Positions 8,708 through 16,556 of a stretch of DNA of 64,000 nt are shown in pieces (the first letter of the stretch is position 1; the number at the start of each line of letters is the position of its first letter). The notes under the pieces were generated by a model, which saw only the letters and a list, made by a program, of their open reading frames with translations, searched no databases and was not told the origin of the DNA. A program made the position numbers and the translations under genes. The stretch covers positions 1,674,001 to 1,738,000 of the forward strand of contig OZ244916.1 of the NCBI GenBank assembly GCA_965221835.1. Direction: 5' to 3'. Origin of the DNA: Persebacter sp965221835 (GTDB lineage Bacteria; Pseudomonadota; Gammaproteobacteria; Tethybacterales; Persebacteraceae).

Positions 8708-9799
8708 TTAATTCGCCAGCGCGTTTGCTACCCAGCGGCGGAATTCGCGTACCGAGTGTTCGGAATTGACGCCGCCTTGCGGGTCTACGACGAGTTGCCC
8801 GGTTTCATAACCGCGGCTGTTTAATCCGCGTTGTACCGATTCTACGAGGCGGATGTCTTCGGCGACGGTCGTTTCACGGTCTTGTGTCGCCAGCGCGTTT
8901 GTCATTTCGGATTCTTCGCCGCCGGGCGTATACCAGCCGCGCCAGACGACGACTCGTTTTGCGCCTTGCGGACGCCAGTGATAGGTGTTCAGCACGCCGC
9001 CGGGATATACCTGAAACGAAAACATCGGAAATAAAAACCACGAACTGTATTCGCCCGCATGCGGATGCGATTCCAAATTTAGCGGATAGGACATTTTTTC
9101 GGGCGGGCGGCATTCGGTCGTGTGCCGCAAACAAAATCCTTGCGGGCGAATGTTGTAAGTTTCGGGTTTGATGACGCCGCTTGAAAACGCCGGATGATTG
9201 AGCGCGCAGTGATAGCATTCGGAATAGTTTTCCACCGATACTTTCCAATTGCAATTTTCGGGAATTTCCACCCACCGCATCGGCGCAAGCGATTCCAAAT
9301 CTGGTACGAAATCCGCGATTTCTTCGCGTACGCGCGGAAACCAGTCGTCCATCGGCGCGGCGTTGTCGTCCATATTGACGAACACAAATCCGTGAAAAAC
9401 TTCGGCGCGGATTTCGCGAAGATGTGCGCGGTCGCGGCAGAAGTTTTCCACCGCCCGAATATTCGGCGCGCTGCGAAAACGCCCGTCCAACTCGTAAGTC
9501 CACGAATGATACGGGCAGGTGATGCGGCGGACATTGCCCGCCCCGCGCAAAAGTTCGTGCGCGCGATGGCGGCAGACATTGTAAAATGCGCGGATTTCGC
9601 CGTCTTCGCCGCGGACGCAAAAGCAGTTTTCGCCCGCCGCCTCAAAAACAAAATAATCGCCCGCCTTTCGCAGCGGCGCGGAATGCCCCGCAAACTGCCA
9701 TGTACGCGCCATAATGCGCGCGCGTTCCGACTCGTAAATGTCGGGTGCGGTATAGTGGCGGGCGGTCAGCGCGCCGTCTTCTTCGGGAGTGATATGCAT
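8708..9799 (-). CDS. Rieske non-haem iron oxygenase, betaine/stachydrine demethylase type
   Basis: The 363-residue subunit carries a Rieske [2Fe-2S] site, CRHRAH then CPYHSWTYELDG. The catalytic domain has mononuclear iron ligands in ENYSECYHCALNH (H-x4-H), followed by a distal acidic ligand region. Length and motif spacing fit the oxygenase component of ring-hydroxylating-type enzymes that demethylate quaternary amines such as glycine betaine or stachydrine. The start at 9799 has AAAGGGGC upstream. A reductase partner is not seen in the window. The divergent neighbour is a dimethylglycine/sarcosine-type dehydrogenase, which would oxidise the demethylated product, so the two probably form a pathway. 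The exact substrate is unknown. Confidence 0.8.
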   Translation of the reverse strand: MHITPEEDGALTARHYTAPDIYESERARIMARTWQFAGHSAPLRKAGDYFVFEAAGENCFCVRGEDGEIRAFYNVCRHRAHELLRGAGNVRRITCPYHSWTYELDGRFRSAPNIRAVENFCRDRAHLREIRAEVFHGFVFVNMDDNAAPMDDWFPRVREEIADFVPDLESLAPMRWVEIPENCNWKVSVENYSECYHCALNHPAFSSGVIKPETYNIRPQGFCLRHTTECRPPEKMSYPLNLESHPHAGEYSSWFLFPMFSFQVYPGGVLNTYHWRPQGAKRVVVWRGWYTPGGEESEMTNALATQDRETTVAEDIRLVESVQRGLNSRGYETGQLVVDPQGGVNSEHSVREFRRWVANALAN

Positions 9800-9858
9800 T
9801 TTTTGCCCCTTTCGCGTATAAATTCTGGCGGAAAGATTATAATGCCGGAAGGCATTTT
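9800..9858. promoter_or_regulatory. Divergent promoter region, Rieske oxygenase / FAD dehydrogenase
   Basis: Only 59 bases separate the divergent starts. TATAAT at 9838-9843 points toward the plus-strand dehydrogenase, with GGAAGG acting as ribosome site. AAAGGGGC on the minus strand serves the oxygenase. Shared regulation is likely given this spacing. Confidence 0.55.
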
Positions 9859-12288
9859 ATGAAAACTTTGAACGCTTTGCCGTCTGATTCCGCACCGCCC
9901 GCATCGGCACGGGCGGTGATTGTCGGCGGCGGCATTATGGGGTGCGCGTTGGCGTATCATCTTGCGCGGGCGGGATGGGATACGGTGTTGCTGGAAAAAG
10001 GCGAACTGACTTCGGGCAGTACCTGGCACGCCGCCGGTCAAATCACCCGCGCGACCGCAAATGCGTCTCTTTGCGAATGCGTGGATTACAACATTAAATT
10101 GTATCAGCGGCTGCAAGAAGAAACCGGACAATCGGCGACATGGCACGGTTGCGGTTCTTTGCGGATGGCATATACCGAAGACGAAGAAGATTGGCTGCGG
10201 CACATCGCTTCCGCGCTTGCGGGGCGGGGATTTCCAGCGGAAATGGTCGCGCCTTCCCGCATTCGCGAATTGCATCCGTTTTACGGATTGGACGGCATTC
10301 GTTGCGCGTTGCATACGCCGGATGACGGGCATGTGGACCCGGCGGGTGCGGCGTTCGCGCTGGCGAAAGGCGCGCGATTGCACGGGGCGAAAATCGTCCG
10401 CCGTTGTCGCGTGACCGGCATTCAAAAAACCGCGTCCGGCGAATGGCGCGTTTGTACCGAACGCGGCGAAGTTGTTTGCGACCATGTCGTCAATGCGGGC
10501 GGAATGTTCGCCCGTCAAATCGCGTTGTGGAACGATTACGATTTGCCCGCCGTTTCAATGACGCATCATTATTTCGTCACCGGTGCGGTTGCCGAATTTG
10601 CCGCACTGGAACGCGAACTGCCCGTGGTGCGGGACGACCGGACGGTGTCCGGCTATGTGCGGATGGAGCAACAATCGGGACTTGTCGGCGTCTACGAAAA
10701 ACAAAATCCGAACAGCGTGTGGGATGACGGCGTGCCGTGGGAAAGCGAACACGAATTGTTTACGCCCGATTACGACCGGACGGGCGATTATCTGGCGCGC
10801 GCGTTGGCGCGGATGCCGGTGCTGGAGGCGGCGGGCATTCGCCGCGTTGTGCATGGCGCGATTTCGTATCCGCCGGATGCGATGCCGCTTATCGGACCGG
10901 CACCCGGATTGCAAAACTATTGGTGTTGTTGCGGTTGTCAAATTGGAATCGGCTGGGGACCGGGGCTGGCGTTGCATTTGTCTCGCTGGATGACCGGCGA
11001 CGGCGCGGATATTAACATGCGCGATTTTGATCCGCGGCGTTTCGGGGCGTGGGCGAATCGCGATTATCAAATGGCGAAAGCGCGCGAAAGTTATGAATTG
11101 CAGCACGAAACGCCGTTTCCAAATTTCAACCGCCCCGCCGCCCGTCCGGGTGTCAAAAGTCCGCTGTACGAAAAACTCAAACAAAAAGGCGCGATACACG
11201 AAGCGGCGGGCGGATGGGAACGCCCGCGATGGTTTGCAAAAAACAATGTCGCGCAGGCGGATATTTATTCCTTCCGCCGCGATTCCGTTTTGCATTCCGT
11301 TGTCGGTGCGGAAGTCGCAAAAGTGCGGGCGGCGGCGGGCGTGATGGACATTTCCGCTTTCGCAAAAGTCGAAGTGTGCGGCGCGGGTGCGGCGGCATTT
11401 TTGGATTCGCTGATTCCGAATCGCCTGCCGTCGCCGGGGCGAATCGCGCTTGCGCATTTGCTGGACGACAACGGGCGAATCGTTTTGGAAACGACAGTGA
11501 TGCGCGTGGACGAACAACGGTTTTATCTGGCGTGTGCGGCGTTTTTTCAAACGCGTCTTTTGGATTATTTTCGTCCGCATCCGGATTCCGTGCAAATTTA
11601 CGACCGCACCGCCGAAATGGCGGCGTTGACAATCAACGGGCCGCAAGCACGGCTGATTGTCGCCGATTGTTTTCCTGCCGCTGCTGATTTGTTGCGGTTG
11701 CAAATTCGTCCCGCTGTTTTTGCGGGGGCGGAAATTCTCGCTTGCCGGATGTCTTATACGGGCGAATCGGGATGGGAATTTCACGGTGCGCCGTCCGCTG
11801 TTTCGGCGTTGTACGACGCGCTGGAAGAATCCGGAAAACCGCGCGGGTTGGCGGATTATGGCGCTTTTGCGATGAACGCGATGCGGATGGAAAAGGCGTT
11901 CCCGGGGGCGGGCGAATTGACGAACGAAGTCCGAATGTCGGAAGCCGGCGTGATGCGTTTCGCCGATTTGACGAAAACATTTCCGGGCAAAAACGCACTT
12001 GTCCGCGAAAATCCGCGTTGGCGGCTGATTTATATGGAAATCGCGGGCGATGGCGAACACGATGGTGCGGGCGGCGAATCGGTTTTTTGCAACGGCGTGC
12101 GGGCGGGTTGCATTACTTCGGTTGCGTTCGGGCACTCGGTCGGCAAACTGCTGGCATTCGCCTATATCCGCGCAGATACCGATTGCGGCGGCGAATTAAA
12201 TGTCGTTCTCAACGGCGAAATGCGCCCCGCCAAAATTCTCTCCGCCCCCGCCTACGACCCGAAAAACGCTGTCTGGAAAGAAAGTTGA
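9859..12288 (+). CDS. FAD/GcvT-type dimethylglycine or sarcosine dehydrogenase
   Basis: The 809-residue protein has an N-terminal FAD-binding oxidoreductase domain, AVIVGGGIMGCALAYHLA then STWHAAGQITR. The His in the latter lines up with the covalent-flavin histidine of dimethylglycine dehydrogenase relatives. A bridging segment lies near residues 380-430. A C-terminal aminomethyltransferase (GcvT) fold runs from about 460, with NGPQAR and SYTGESGWEFH. Such fusions oxidise N-methyl groups and pass the one-carbon unit to tetrahydrofolate. The family covers dimethylglycine, sarcosine and related amines; substrate choice is not visible. It is divergent from the Rieske oxygenase that would supply a demethylated betaine. 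Confidence 0.85.
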   Translation: MKTLNALPSDSAPPASARAVIVGGGIMGCALAYHLARAGWDTVLLEKGELTSGSTWHAAGQITRATANASLCECVDYNIKLYQRLQEETGQSATWHGCGSLRMAYTEDEEDWLRHIASALAGRGFPAEMVAPSRIRELHPFYGLDGIRCALHTPDDGHVDPAGAAFALAKGARLHGAKIVRRCRVTGIQKTASGEWRVCTERGEVVCDHVVNAGGMFARQIALWNDYDLPAVSMTHHYFVTGAVAEFAALERELPVVRDDRTVSGYVRMEQQSGLVGVYEKQNPNSVWDDGVPWESEHELFTPDYDRTGDYLARALARMPVLEAAGIRRVVHGAISYPPDAMPLIGPAPGLQNYWCCCGCQIGIGWGPGLALHLSRWMTGDGADINMRDFDPRRFGAWANRDYQMAKARESYELQHETPFPNFNRPAARPGVKSPLYEKLKQKGAIHEAAGGWERPRWFAKNNVAQADIYSFRRDSVLHSVVGAEVAKVRAAAGVMDISAFAKVEVCGAGAAAFLDSLIPNRLPSPGRIALAHLLDDNGRIVLETTVMRVDEQRFYLACAAFFQTRLLDYFRPHPDSVQIYDRTAEMAALTINGPQARLIVADCFPAAADLLRLQIRPAVFAGAEILACRMSYTGESGWEFHGAPSAVSALYDALEESGKPRGLADYGAFAMNAMRMEKAFPGAGELTNEVRMSEAGVMRFADLTKTFPGKNALVRENPRWRLIYMEIAGDGEHDGAGGESVFCNGVRAGCITSVAFGHSVGKLLAFAYIRADTDCGGELNVVLNGEMRPAKILSAPAYDPKNAVWKES

Positions 12289-12432
12289 CGGGAAAATCGG
12301 CGGAGAATAACGCAACATCCCTCCGATAAAAACCGCAACCGCCCGAATTTTCCAATGCGAATCGGAAAGATTTCAGAGTCCGCCGGAACGGGAAAGCGGG
12401 CGGATTATTCCGCGTAATGGTCGGAAAAATGA

Positions 12433-12438
12433 TACAAT
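12433..12438 (+). promoter_or_regulatory. Extended -10 box for leaderless argF
   Basis: TGATACAAT places TACAAT with six bases before the GTG at 12445, so the expected transcript would begin at or next to the start codon. No Shine-Dalgarno sequence is present. Confidence 0.55.
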
Positions 12439-12444
12439 TTGCGC

Positions 12445-13338
12445 GTGAATAGTCGTCACTATTTGGATTTTGATGATTTGTCCGCCGCTGCGGTCGGGCG
12501 GTTGCTTGAACGCGCTGCGGCGATGAAAGCCGAGATTCGCGGCGGCAAAAGAACGCCCCGTTTTGCGGGACGCGTTTTGATGATGATTTTTGAACATCCC
12601 TCTACGCGCACTCGTGCTTCGTTTTCCGCCGCTATGGCGCAATGTGGCGGGCAGGCGATGGTTTTTGATACGGCGGGAATGCAGATGGCGCGAGGCGAAT
12701 CTGTTGCCGATACCGCCCGCGCGATTTCCGCTATGGCGGATGCGATTTTGATTCGCGCAAAACGGCACGAAACATTGACGGCGTTTGCGGCGCATTCCGC
12801 TTGTCCGATTATCAACGGGCTTTCCGACCGTTCGCATCCGTGTCAGACACTCGCCGATATTCTAACTTATCAAGAGTTGCGCGGTTCGCTGCAAGGGCGC
12901 AAAATCGCTTGGATTGGCGATTTTAACAATGTTTTGTTTTCGTGGGCGCAAGGTGCGGAAATGTTCGGCGCGGAAATTGTCGTTGCATGTCCGCCGTCTT
13001 ATTGTCCGGCGCAAATGCCCGCCGCCGTTTCGCGGGCAAAATCGCCGACACACGCCGCCCGCGATGCCGATTTGGTGATGACCGATGTGTGGGCGGGAAT
13101 GGGCGAAGATGAAAGCGCGCGGCGGCGCGATTTTGCCGATTTTGCGGTGTCCGCCGAAGTGATGCGACAGGCGAAACCGGATGCGCTATTTATGCATTGT
13201 CTGCCGGCGCACCGCGGCGAAGAAGTCGCGGCGGAAGTCATAGACGGCGCGCAAAGCGCGGTATGGACGCAAGCCGAAAACCGGATGCACGCGCAAAAGG
13301 CGCTTTTGGAATTGTTGATGACGGAAAACGCGCTATGA
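12445..13338 (+). CDS. argF: Ornithine carbamoyltransferase
   Basis: The enzyme transfers carbamoyl phosphate to ornithine, making citrulline for arginine synthesis. The carbamoyl-phosphate site STRTR, the HPCQ motif, and HCLPAHRGEEV near the C-terminus are all intact. From GTG 12445 the protein is 297 residues (MNSRHYLDFDDL), which suits the family; an in-frame TTG six bases earlier is less likely. The start follows a -10 box directly and lacks a ribosome site, so a leaderless message is likely. The stop overlaps the argG start by ATGA, giving a two-gene arginine operon. Confidence 0.95.
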   Translation: MNSRHYLDFDDLSAAAVGRLLERAAAMKAEIRGGKRTPRFAGRVLMMIFEHPSTRTRASFSAAMAQCGGQAMVFDTAGMQMARGESVADTARAISAMADAILIRAKRHETLTAFAAHSACPIINGLSDRSHPCQTLADILTYQELRGSLQGRKIAWIGDFNNVLFSWAQGAEMFGAEIVVACPPSYCPAQMPAAVSRAKSPTHAARDADLVMTDVWAGMGEDESARRRDFADFAVSAEVMRQAKPDALFMHCLPAHRGEEVAAEVIDGAQSAVWTQAENRMHAQKALLELLMTENAL

Positions 13339-14534
13339 CGGAAACCGTCAAAAAAGTCGTTCTGGCGTATTCGGGCGGGCTGGATACTTCCGTTATTTTG
13401 CTGTGGTTGCGCGAAACTTATGGTTGCGAAATCGCGACATTCACCGCCGACATCGGACAAGGCGAAGAAATCGCCCCGGCGCGCGCAAAAGCGGAACAAC
13501 TCGGCGCAAGCGACATTTTTTTGGAAGATTTGCGCGAAGAATTCGTGCGCGATTATGTTTGGGCGATGTTTCGTGCGAACGCGGTTTACGAACACGAATA
13601 TCTTCTCGGCACTGCTATCGCGCGTCCGCTTATCGCAAAGCGGCAGGCGGAACTCGCACGGACGGCGGGCGCGGATGCTTTGGCGCACGGGGCGACCGGC
13701 AAAGGAAATGATCAAGTGCGTTTTGAGTTGGGTTATGCCGCGCATGCGCCGGACATTAAAGTTATCGCGCCGTGGCGGGAATGGGATTTAAATTCACGCG
13801 CGCGATTGTTAGATTATGCCGAAAAACGCGGCATTCCGGTGGAGGGGCGGCGCGGACAACAAGCACCGTACAGTATGGACGCGAATTTGTTGCATATTTC
13901 TTACGAAGGCGGCGAGTTGGAAGATCCGGCGCATCCGCCCGCAGAAGCGATGTGGCAGCGAACTTCGTCTTTGCAAAACGCACCGGCGGCGGCGGAAGAT
14001 ATCCGCATCGCGTTTCGCGGCGGCGACCCGGTTGCGATAAACGGCGAAACATTGTCACCCGCCGCATTGCTGACAGCGTTGAACGAAATCGCCGGCAAAC
14101 ACGGAATCGGTCGCGCCGATATTGTGGAAAGCCGCTATGTCGGAATGAAATCGCGCGGGTGTTACGAAACGCCGGGCGGCACGCTGCTGTTGCGCGCGAG
14201 GCAGGTGCTGGAAGCACTCGTTTTGGACCGCGAAGTTTTGCAATTGCGCCGCGATTTGATGCCGCGTTATGCGGCGGCGGTGTATAACGGTTATTGGTTC
14301 AGTCCGGAACGCGAGTTGCTGCAAAAGTTGTTTGACGAATCGCAAATACCGGTGTGCGGCGAAATCGCATTGCGTTTGTACAAAGGAGGAATGGAAGTGC
14401 GCGACCGCCGTTCGCCGCAATCGTTGTTTGACGAAGCGGTTGCCTCTTTTGAAGACGACGGCGGCATTTATCGGCAACGGGACGCCGAAGGATTCATACG
14501 CCTGAACGCCTTGCGGTTGCGGCGCGGGCGATAA
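13335..14534 (+). CDS. argG: Argininosuccinate synthase
   Basis: The 399-residue enzyme condenses citrulline and aspartate using ATP. It starts at ATG 13335, overlapping the argF stop (ATGA). The N-terminal ATP pyrophosphatase loop reads LAYSGGLDTSVI, followed by ADIGQGEE, GATGKGNDQVRFE and the EGRRGQQAPYSMDAN region. Its place right after argF supports a shared transcript for citrulline-to-argininosuccinate conversion. argH is not in the window. Confidence 0.95.
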   Translation: MTETVKKVVLAYSGGLDTSVILLWLRETYGCEIATFTADIGQGEEIAPARAKAEQLGASDIFLEDLREEFVRDYVWAMFRANAVYEHEYLLGTAIARPLIAKRQAELARTAGADALAHGATGKGNDQVRFELGYAAHAPDIKVIAPWREWDLNSRARLLDYAEKRGIPVEGRRGQQAPYSMDANLLHISYEGGELEDPAHPPAEAMWQRTSSLQNAPAAAEDIRIAFRGGDPVAINGETLSPAALLTALNEIAGKHGIGRADIVESRYVGMKSRGCYETPGGTLLLRARQVLEALVLDREVLQLRRDLMPRYAAAVYNGYWFSPERELLQKLFDESQIPVCGEIALRLYKGGMEVRDRRSPQSLFDEAVASFEDDGGIYRQRDAEGFIRLNALRLRRGR

Positions 14535-14548
14535 ATGTCGCACCGCCG

Positions 14549-15184
14549 ATGCCGAAACTGCAGATAAACAAAATGCGCGTTGTCGCGCTTTTTCTCGCCT
14601 CGGCGTGCATAGCGGCAGATGCCGCCGAACAACAATACGAAGAAATGTCGGACAAAGTTCGTTCGTCGTTGCGGCGGCAAATTGACCGTCCGGCGGCGGT
14701 GCCGCGTCTGTTTTTTGCAAACGAAGAAGCGGGGCGCGCATGGTTGCAAGAAATGAGCAAACGGTTGTCGGCGTTGTTGCCCGAAGAATCGGTGTTGCAA
14801 GACGACAATGCGCGCCGCGATTTTTTGACGGCGGTACATTACGAGGCGTCTCGTGCCGGGCTGGACCCGCAACTCGTGCTGGCGGTGATGCATGTAGAAT
14901 CGGCGTTTCGCAAATACGCGATTTCGTCCGCCGGGGCGCGCGGATTGATGCAAGTAATGCCGTTTTGGGTGCGCGAAATCGGCGACGGCGACGAACGAAA
15001 ACTTTTTCAACTGCGCGCAAACTTGCGTTACGGCGCGATTATTCTCAGGCATTATTTGGATATTGAAAACGGCGACCTGAATCGCGCGCTGGGGCGTTAT
15101 AATGGTTCTTTGGGAAAATCAAAGTATCCGAATTTAGTATACGCGAAACTGCGAAAATACTGGACATGGGATGGCGCACCATAA
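14549..15184 (+). CDS. Lytic transglycosylase, SLT domain
   Basis: The 211-residue protein has an N-terminal export signal (RVVALFLASACIAADA). The SLT lysozyme-like domain has HVESAFRKYAIS with the catalytic Glu, then SSAGARGLMQVMPFW and ALGRYNGSLG. These enzymes cut the peptidoglycan glycan backbone with 1,6-anhydro product formation in the periplasm. Start choice is uncertain: ATG 14549 gives a longer basic n-region, while ATG 14573 gives MRVVALFL. It lies 14 bases past argG, so read-through is possible. Confidence 0.85.
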   Translation: MPKLQINKMRVVALFLASACIAADAAEQQYEEMSDKVRSSLRRQIDRPAAVPRLFFANEEAGRAWLQEMSKRLSALLPEESVLQDDNARRDFLTAVHYEASRAGLDPQLVLAVMHVESAFRKYAISSAGARGLMQVMPFWVREIGDGDERKLFQLRANLRYGAIILRHYLDIENGDLNRALGRYNGSLGKSKYPNLVYAKLRKYWTWDGAP

Positions 15185-15239
15185 ACGCCGAAGCGTAAAA
15201 TTTGGGCGAGTCCGTTTATATTGTTAAAATAGCGCAACC

Positions 15240-16211
15240 GTGAAAATTATCTTTCAATCCGATTCCGAAATATCCGCCCCGAAGGTGCTGGAATTGAATC
15301 CGCGCCGTGCATGGGCATTGGCGGCGGCGGTGTTGTTGCTGGCGGCGGCGGGTATTTACGGCACCGCCCGCAAACTCGCCGAAACATGGTTGCTGGAACG
15401 CGCGCCGGTCGCGCTGTCTTTGGCGGCAGAAATTGAAACCGCCCGCAAAAAAGAGGAAGCAACGCACGCCCGTAATTTGCATAGTATGATGGAAGACGAA
15501 ATCGCAAACTTGCGCGCCGGAATTACCGAGTTGCGGGGGCGCGGCGATGCGCTGGCAAAACGGCTGGGGCTGGGCGATTTTGTGGCAATCGCGCCGTCGC
15601 TGGCATGCGATTCGGACGGCGATTCGGACGGCGATTCGGATGGCGATTCGGGCGGCGAATTAACCGGCGATGCAAAGACGGTCGACATAAACCGCTATCG
15701 CGATTTGATGAACATTTATTCGCGCAAACACGATGTGATTGTCGAACACGGCGCATCAACGGCGTTGACATTTGACACCGTGCCGCTGCAGCGTCCGGTG
15801 ATGGGTAAAAATTGGTTGTCGTCTCGCTTCGGCATGCGCCGCGACCCGCTGACCGGACGCAAAGCGTTTCATGCCGGTTACGATTATGCGGCGCGGCGCG
15901 GTACGCCGATTTTGGCGGGCGCAACCGGAATTATTACTTACGCCGGTTGGCTGGGTAACTACGGCAAAGCGGTGCGCATTACGCACGGCGATGGCGTCTC
16001 CACATTGTACGGTCACATGCAAACGATGTATGTTGCGGCGGGGCGTTATGTGCGGCGCGGCGACATTATTGGCGAAATCGGCAGTACCGGACGGTCTACC
16101 GGTCCGCATCTGCATTACGAAGTGCGCATCAACAATCGCCCGCGCCCGGTTGCATCAGCGGTCAAAAAACTGCGCGCCGCCCGCGCCGTACCGGCGGAGT
16201 GGGAAATTTGA
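15240..16211 (+). CDS. M23/LytM-family peptidoglycan endopeptidase or its regulator
   Basis: The 323-residue protein starts with GTG at 15240, shortly after a TAAAAT -10 box at 15225-15230. One N-terminal membrane segment (AWALAAAVLLLAAAGIYG) is followed by a coiled coil at about 65-115. An acidic DSDGD repeat sits near 122-136, and the LytM domain has HAGYDYA, the YGHM motif and HLHYEV. All zinc ligands appear present, so catalysis is possible. It probably acts in the periplasm on cross-link peptides. In pseudomonads a similar M23 gene lies directly before secA, as here with one small gene between. Confidence 0.85.
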   Translation: MKIIFQSDSEISAPKVLELNPRRAWALAAAVLLLAAAGIYGTARKLAETWLLERAPVALSLAAEIETARKKEEATHARNLHSMMEDEIANLRAGITELRGRGDALAKRLGLGDFVAIAPSLACDSDGDSDGDSDGDSGGELTGDAKTVDINRYRDLMNIYSRKHDVIVEHGASTALTFDTVPLQRPVMGKNWLSSRFGMRRDPLTGRKAFHAGYDYAARRGTPILAGATGIITYAGWLGNYGKAVRITHGDGVSTLYGHMQTMYVAAGRYVRRGDIIGEIGSTGRSTGPHLHYEVRINNRPRPVASAVKKLRAARAVPAEWEI

Positions 16212-16219
16212 CGAACACG

Positions 16220-16555
16220 ATGAAGTGCGAACACTGCAACAACGCCGAAGCGACCGAAACAATTAAAATTCAACGGCGCGGCAACGACGACTATATCACG
16301 CTAAATTTGTGCGAAGCGTGCATTAAAAAAATCAGCGAAGGCGAACTTCCGGTGCCGACCATGGAAGGGCGCGCCGATGTCGCGATTACGGTGGCGATTT
16401 CCAAAACCGATACGCACATGCGGATTGAAATTAAAGCGCCGTTGCGTCCCGAAGCCGGCGTATTAAGCGACGAAGAATTCGCCTCGGCGTTACTCGGTTT
16501 TGTCGCACAACAAATCGCCGAAGAAGCCGCCGACAAACGCGGCAAAAAACACTGA
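16220..16555 (+). CDS. Small zinc-ribbon protein resembling the McsA N-terminal domain
   Basis: The 111-residue protein begins MKCEHCNNAEAT and has a second pair in LCEACIKK. The two CxxC pairs and the I.I....DDY..LNLCE pattern resemble the metal-binding N-terminus of McsA/UvrB-linked proteins. The McsA UvrB-binding motif is not obvious in the C-terminal half. ATG 16220 was chosen because McsA proteins start just before the first Cys; a TTG at 16208 overlapping the previous stop is an alternative. It sits between the M23 peptidase and secA in one run. Function is unknown; zinc-dependent adaptor or stress roles are guesses. Confidence 0.6.
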   Translation: MKCEHCNNAEATETIKIQRRGNDDYITLNLCEACIKKISEGELPVPTMEGRADVAITVAISKTDTHMRIEIKAPLRPEAGVLSDEEFASALLGFVAQQIAEEAADKRGKKH

Positions 16556-16556
16556 A

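Noticed and set aside
10555..12135. 526-codon minus-strand frame
   Set aside because: It is antisense to the well-supported FAD/GcvT dehydrogenase and is a by-product of high-GC codon use.
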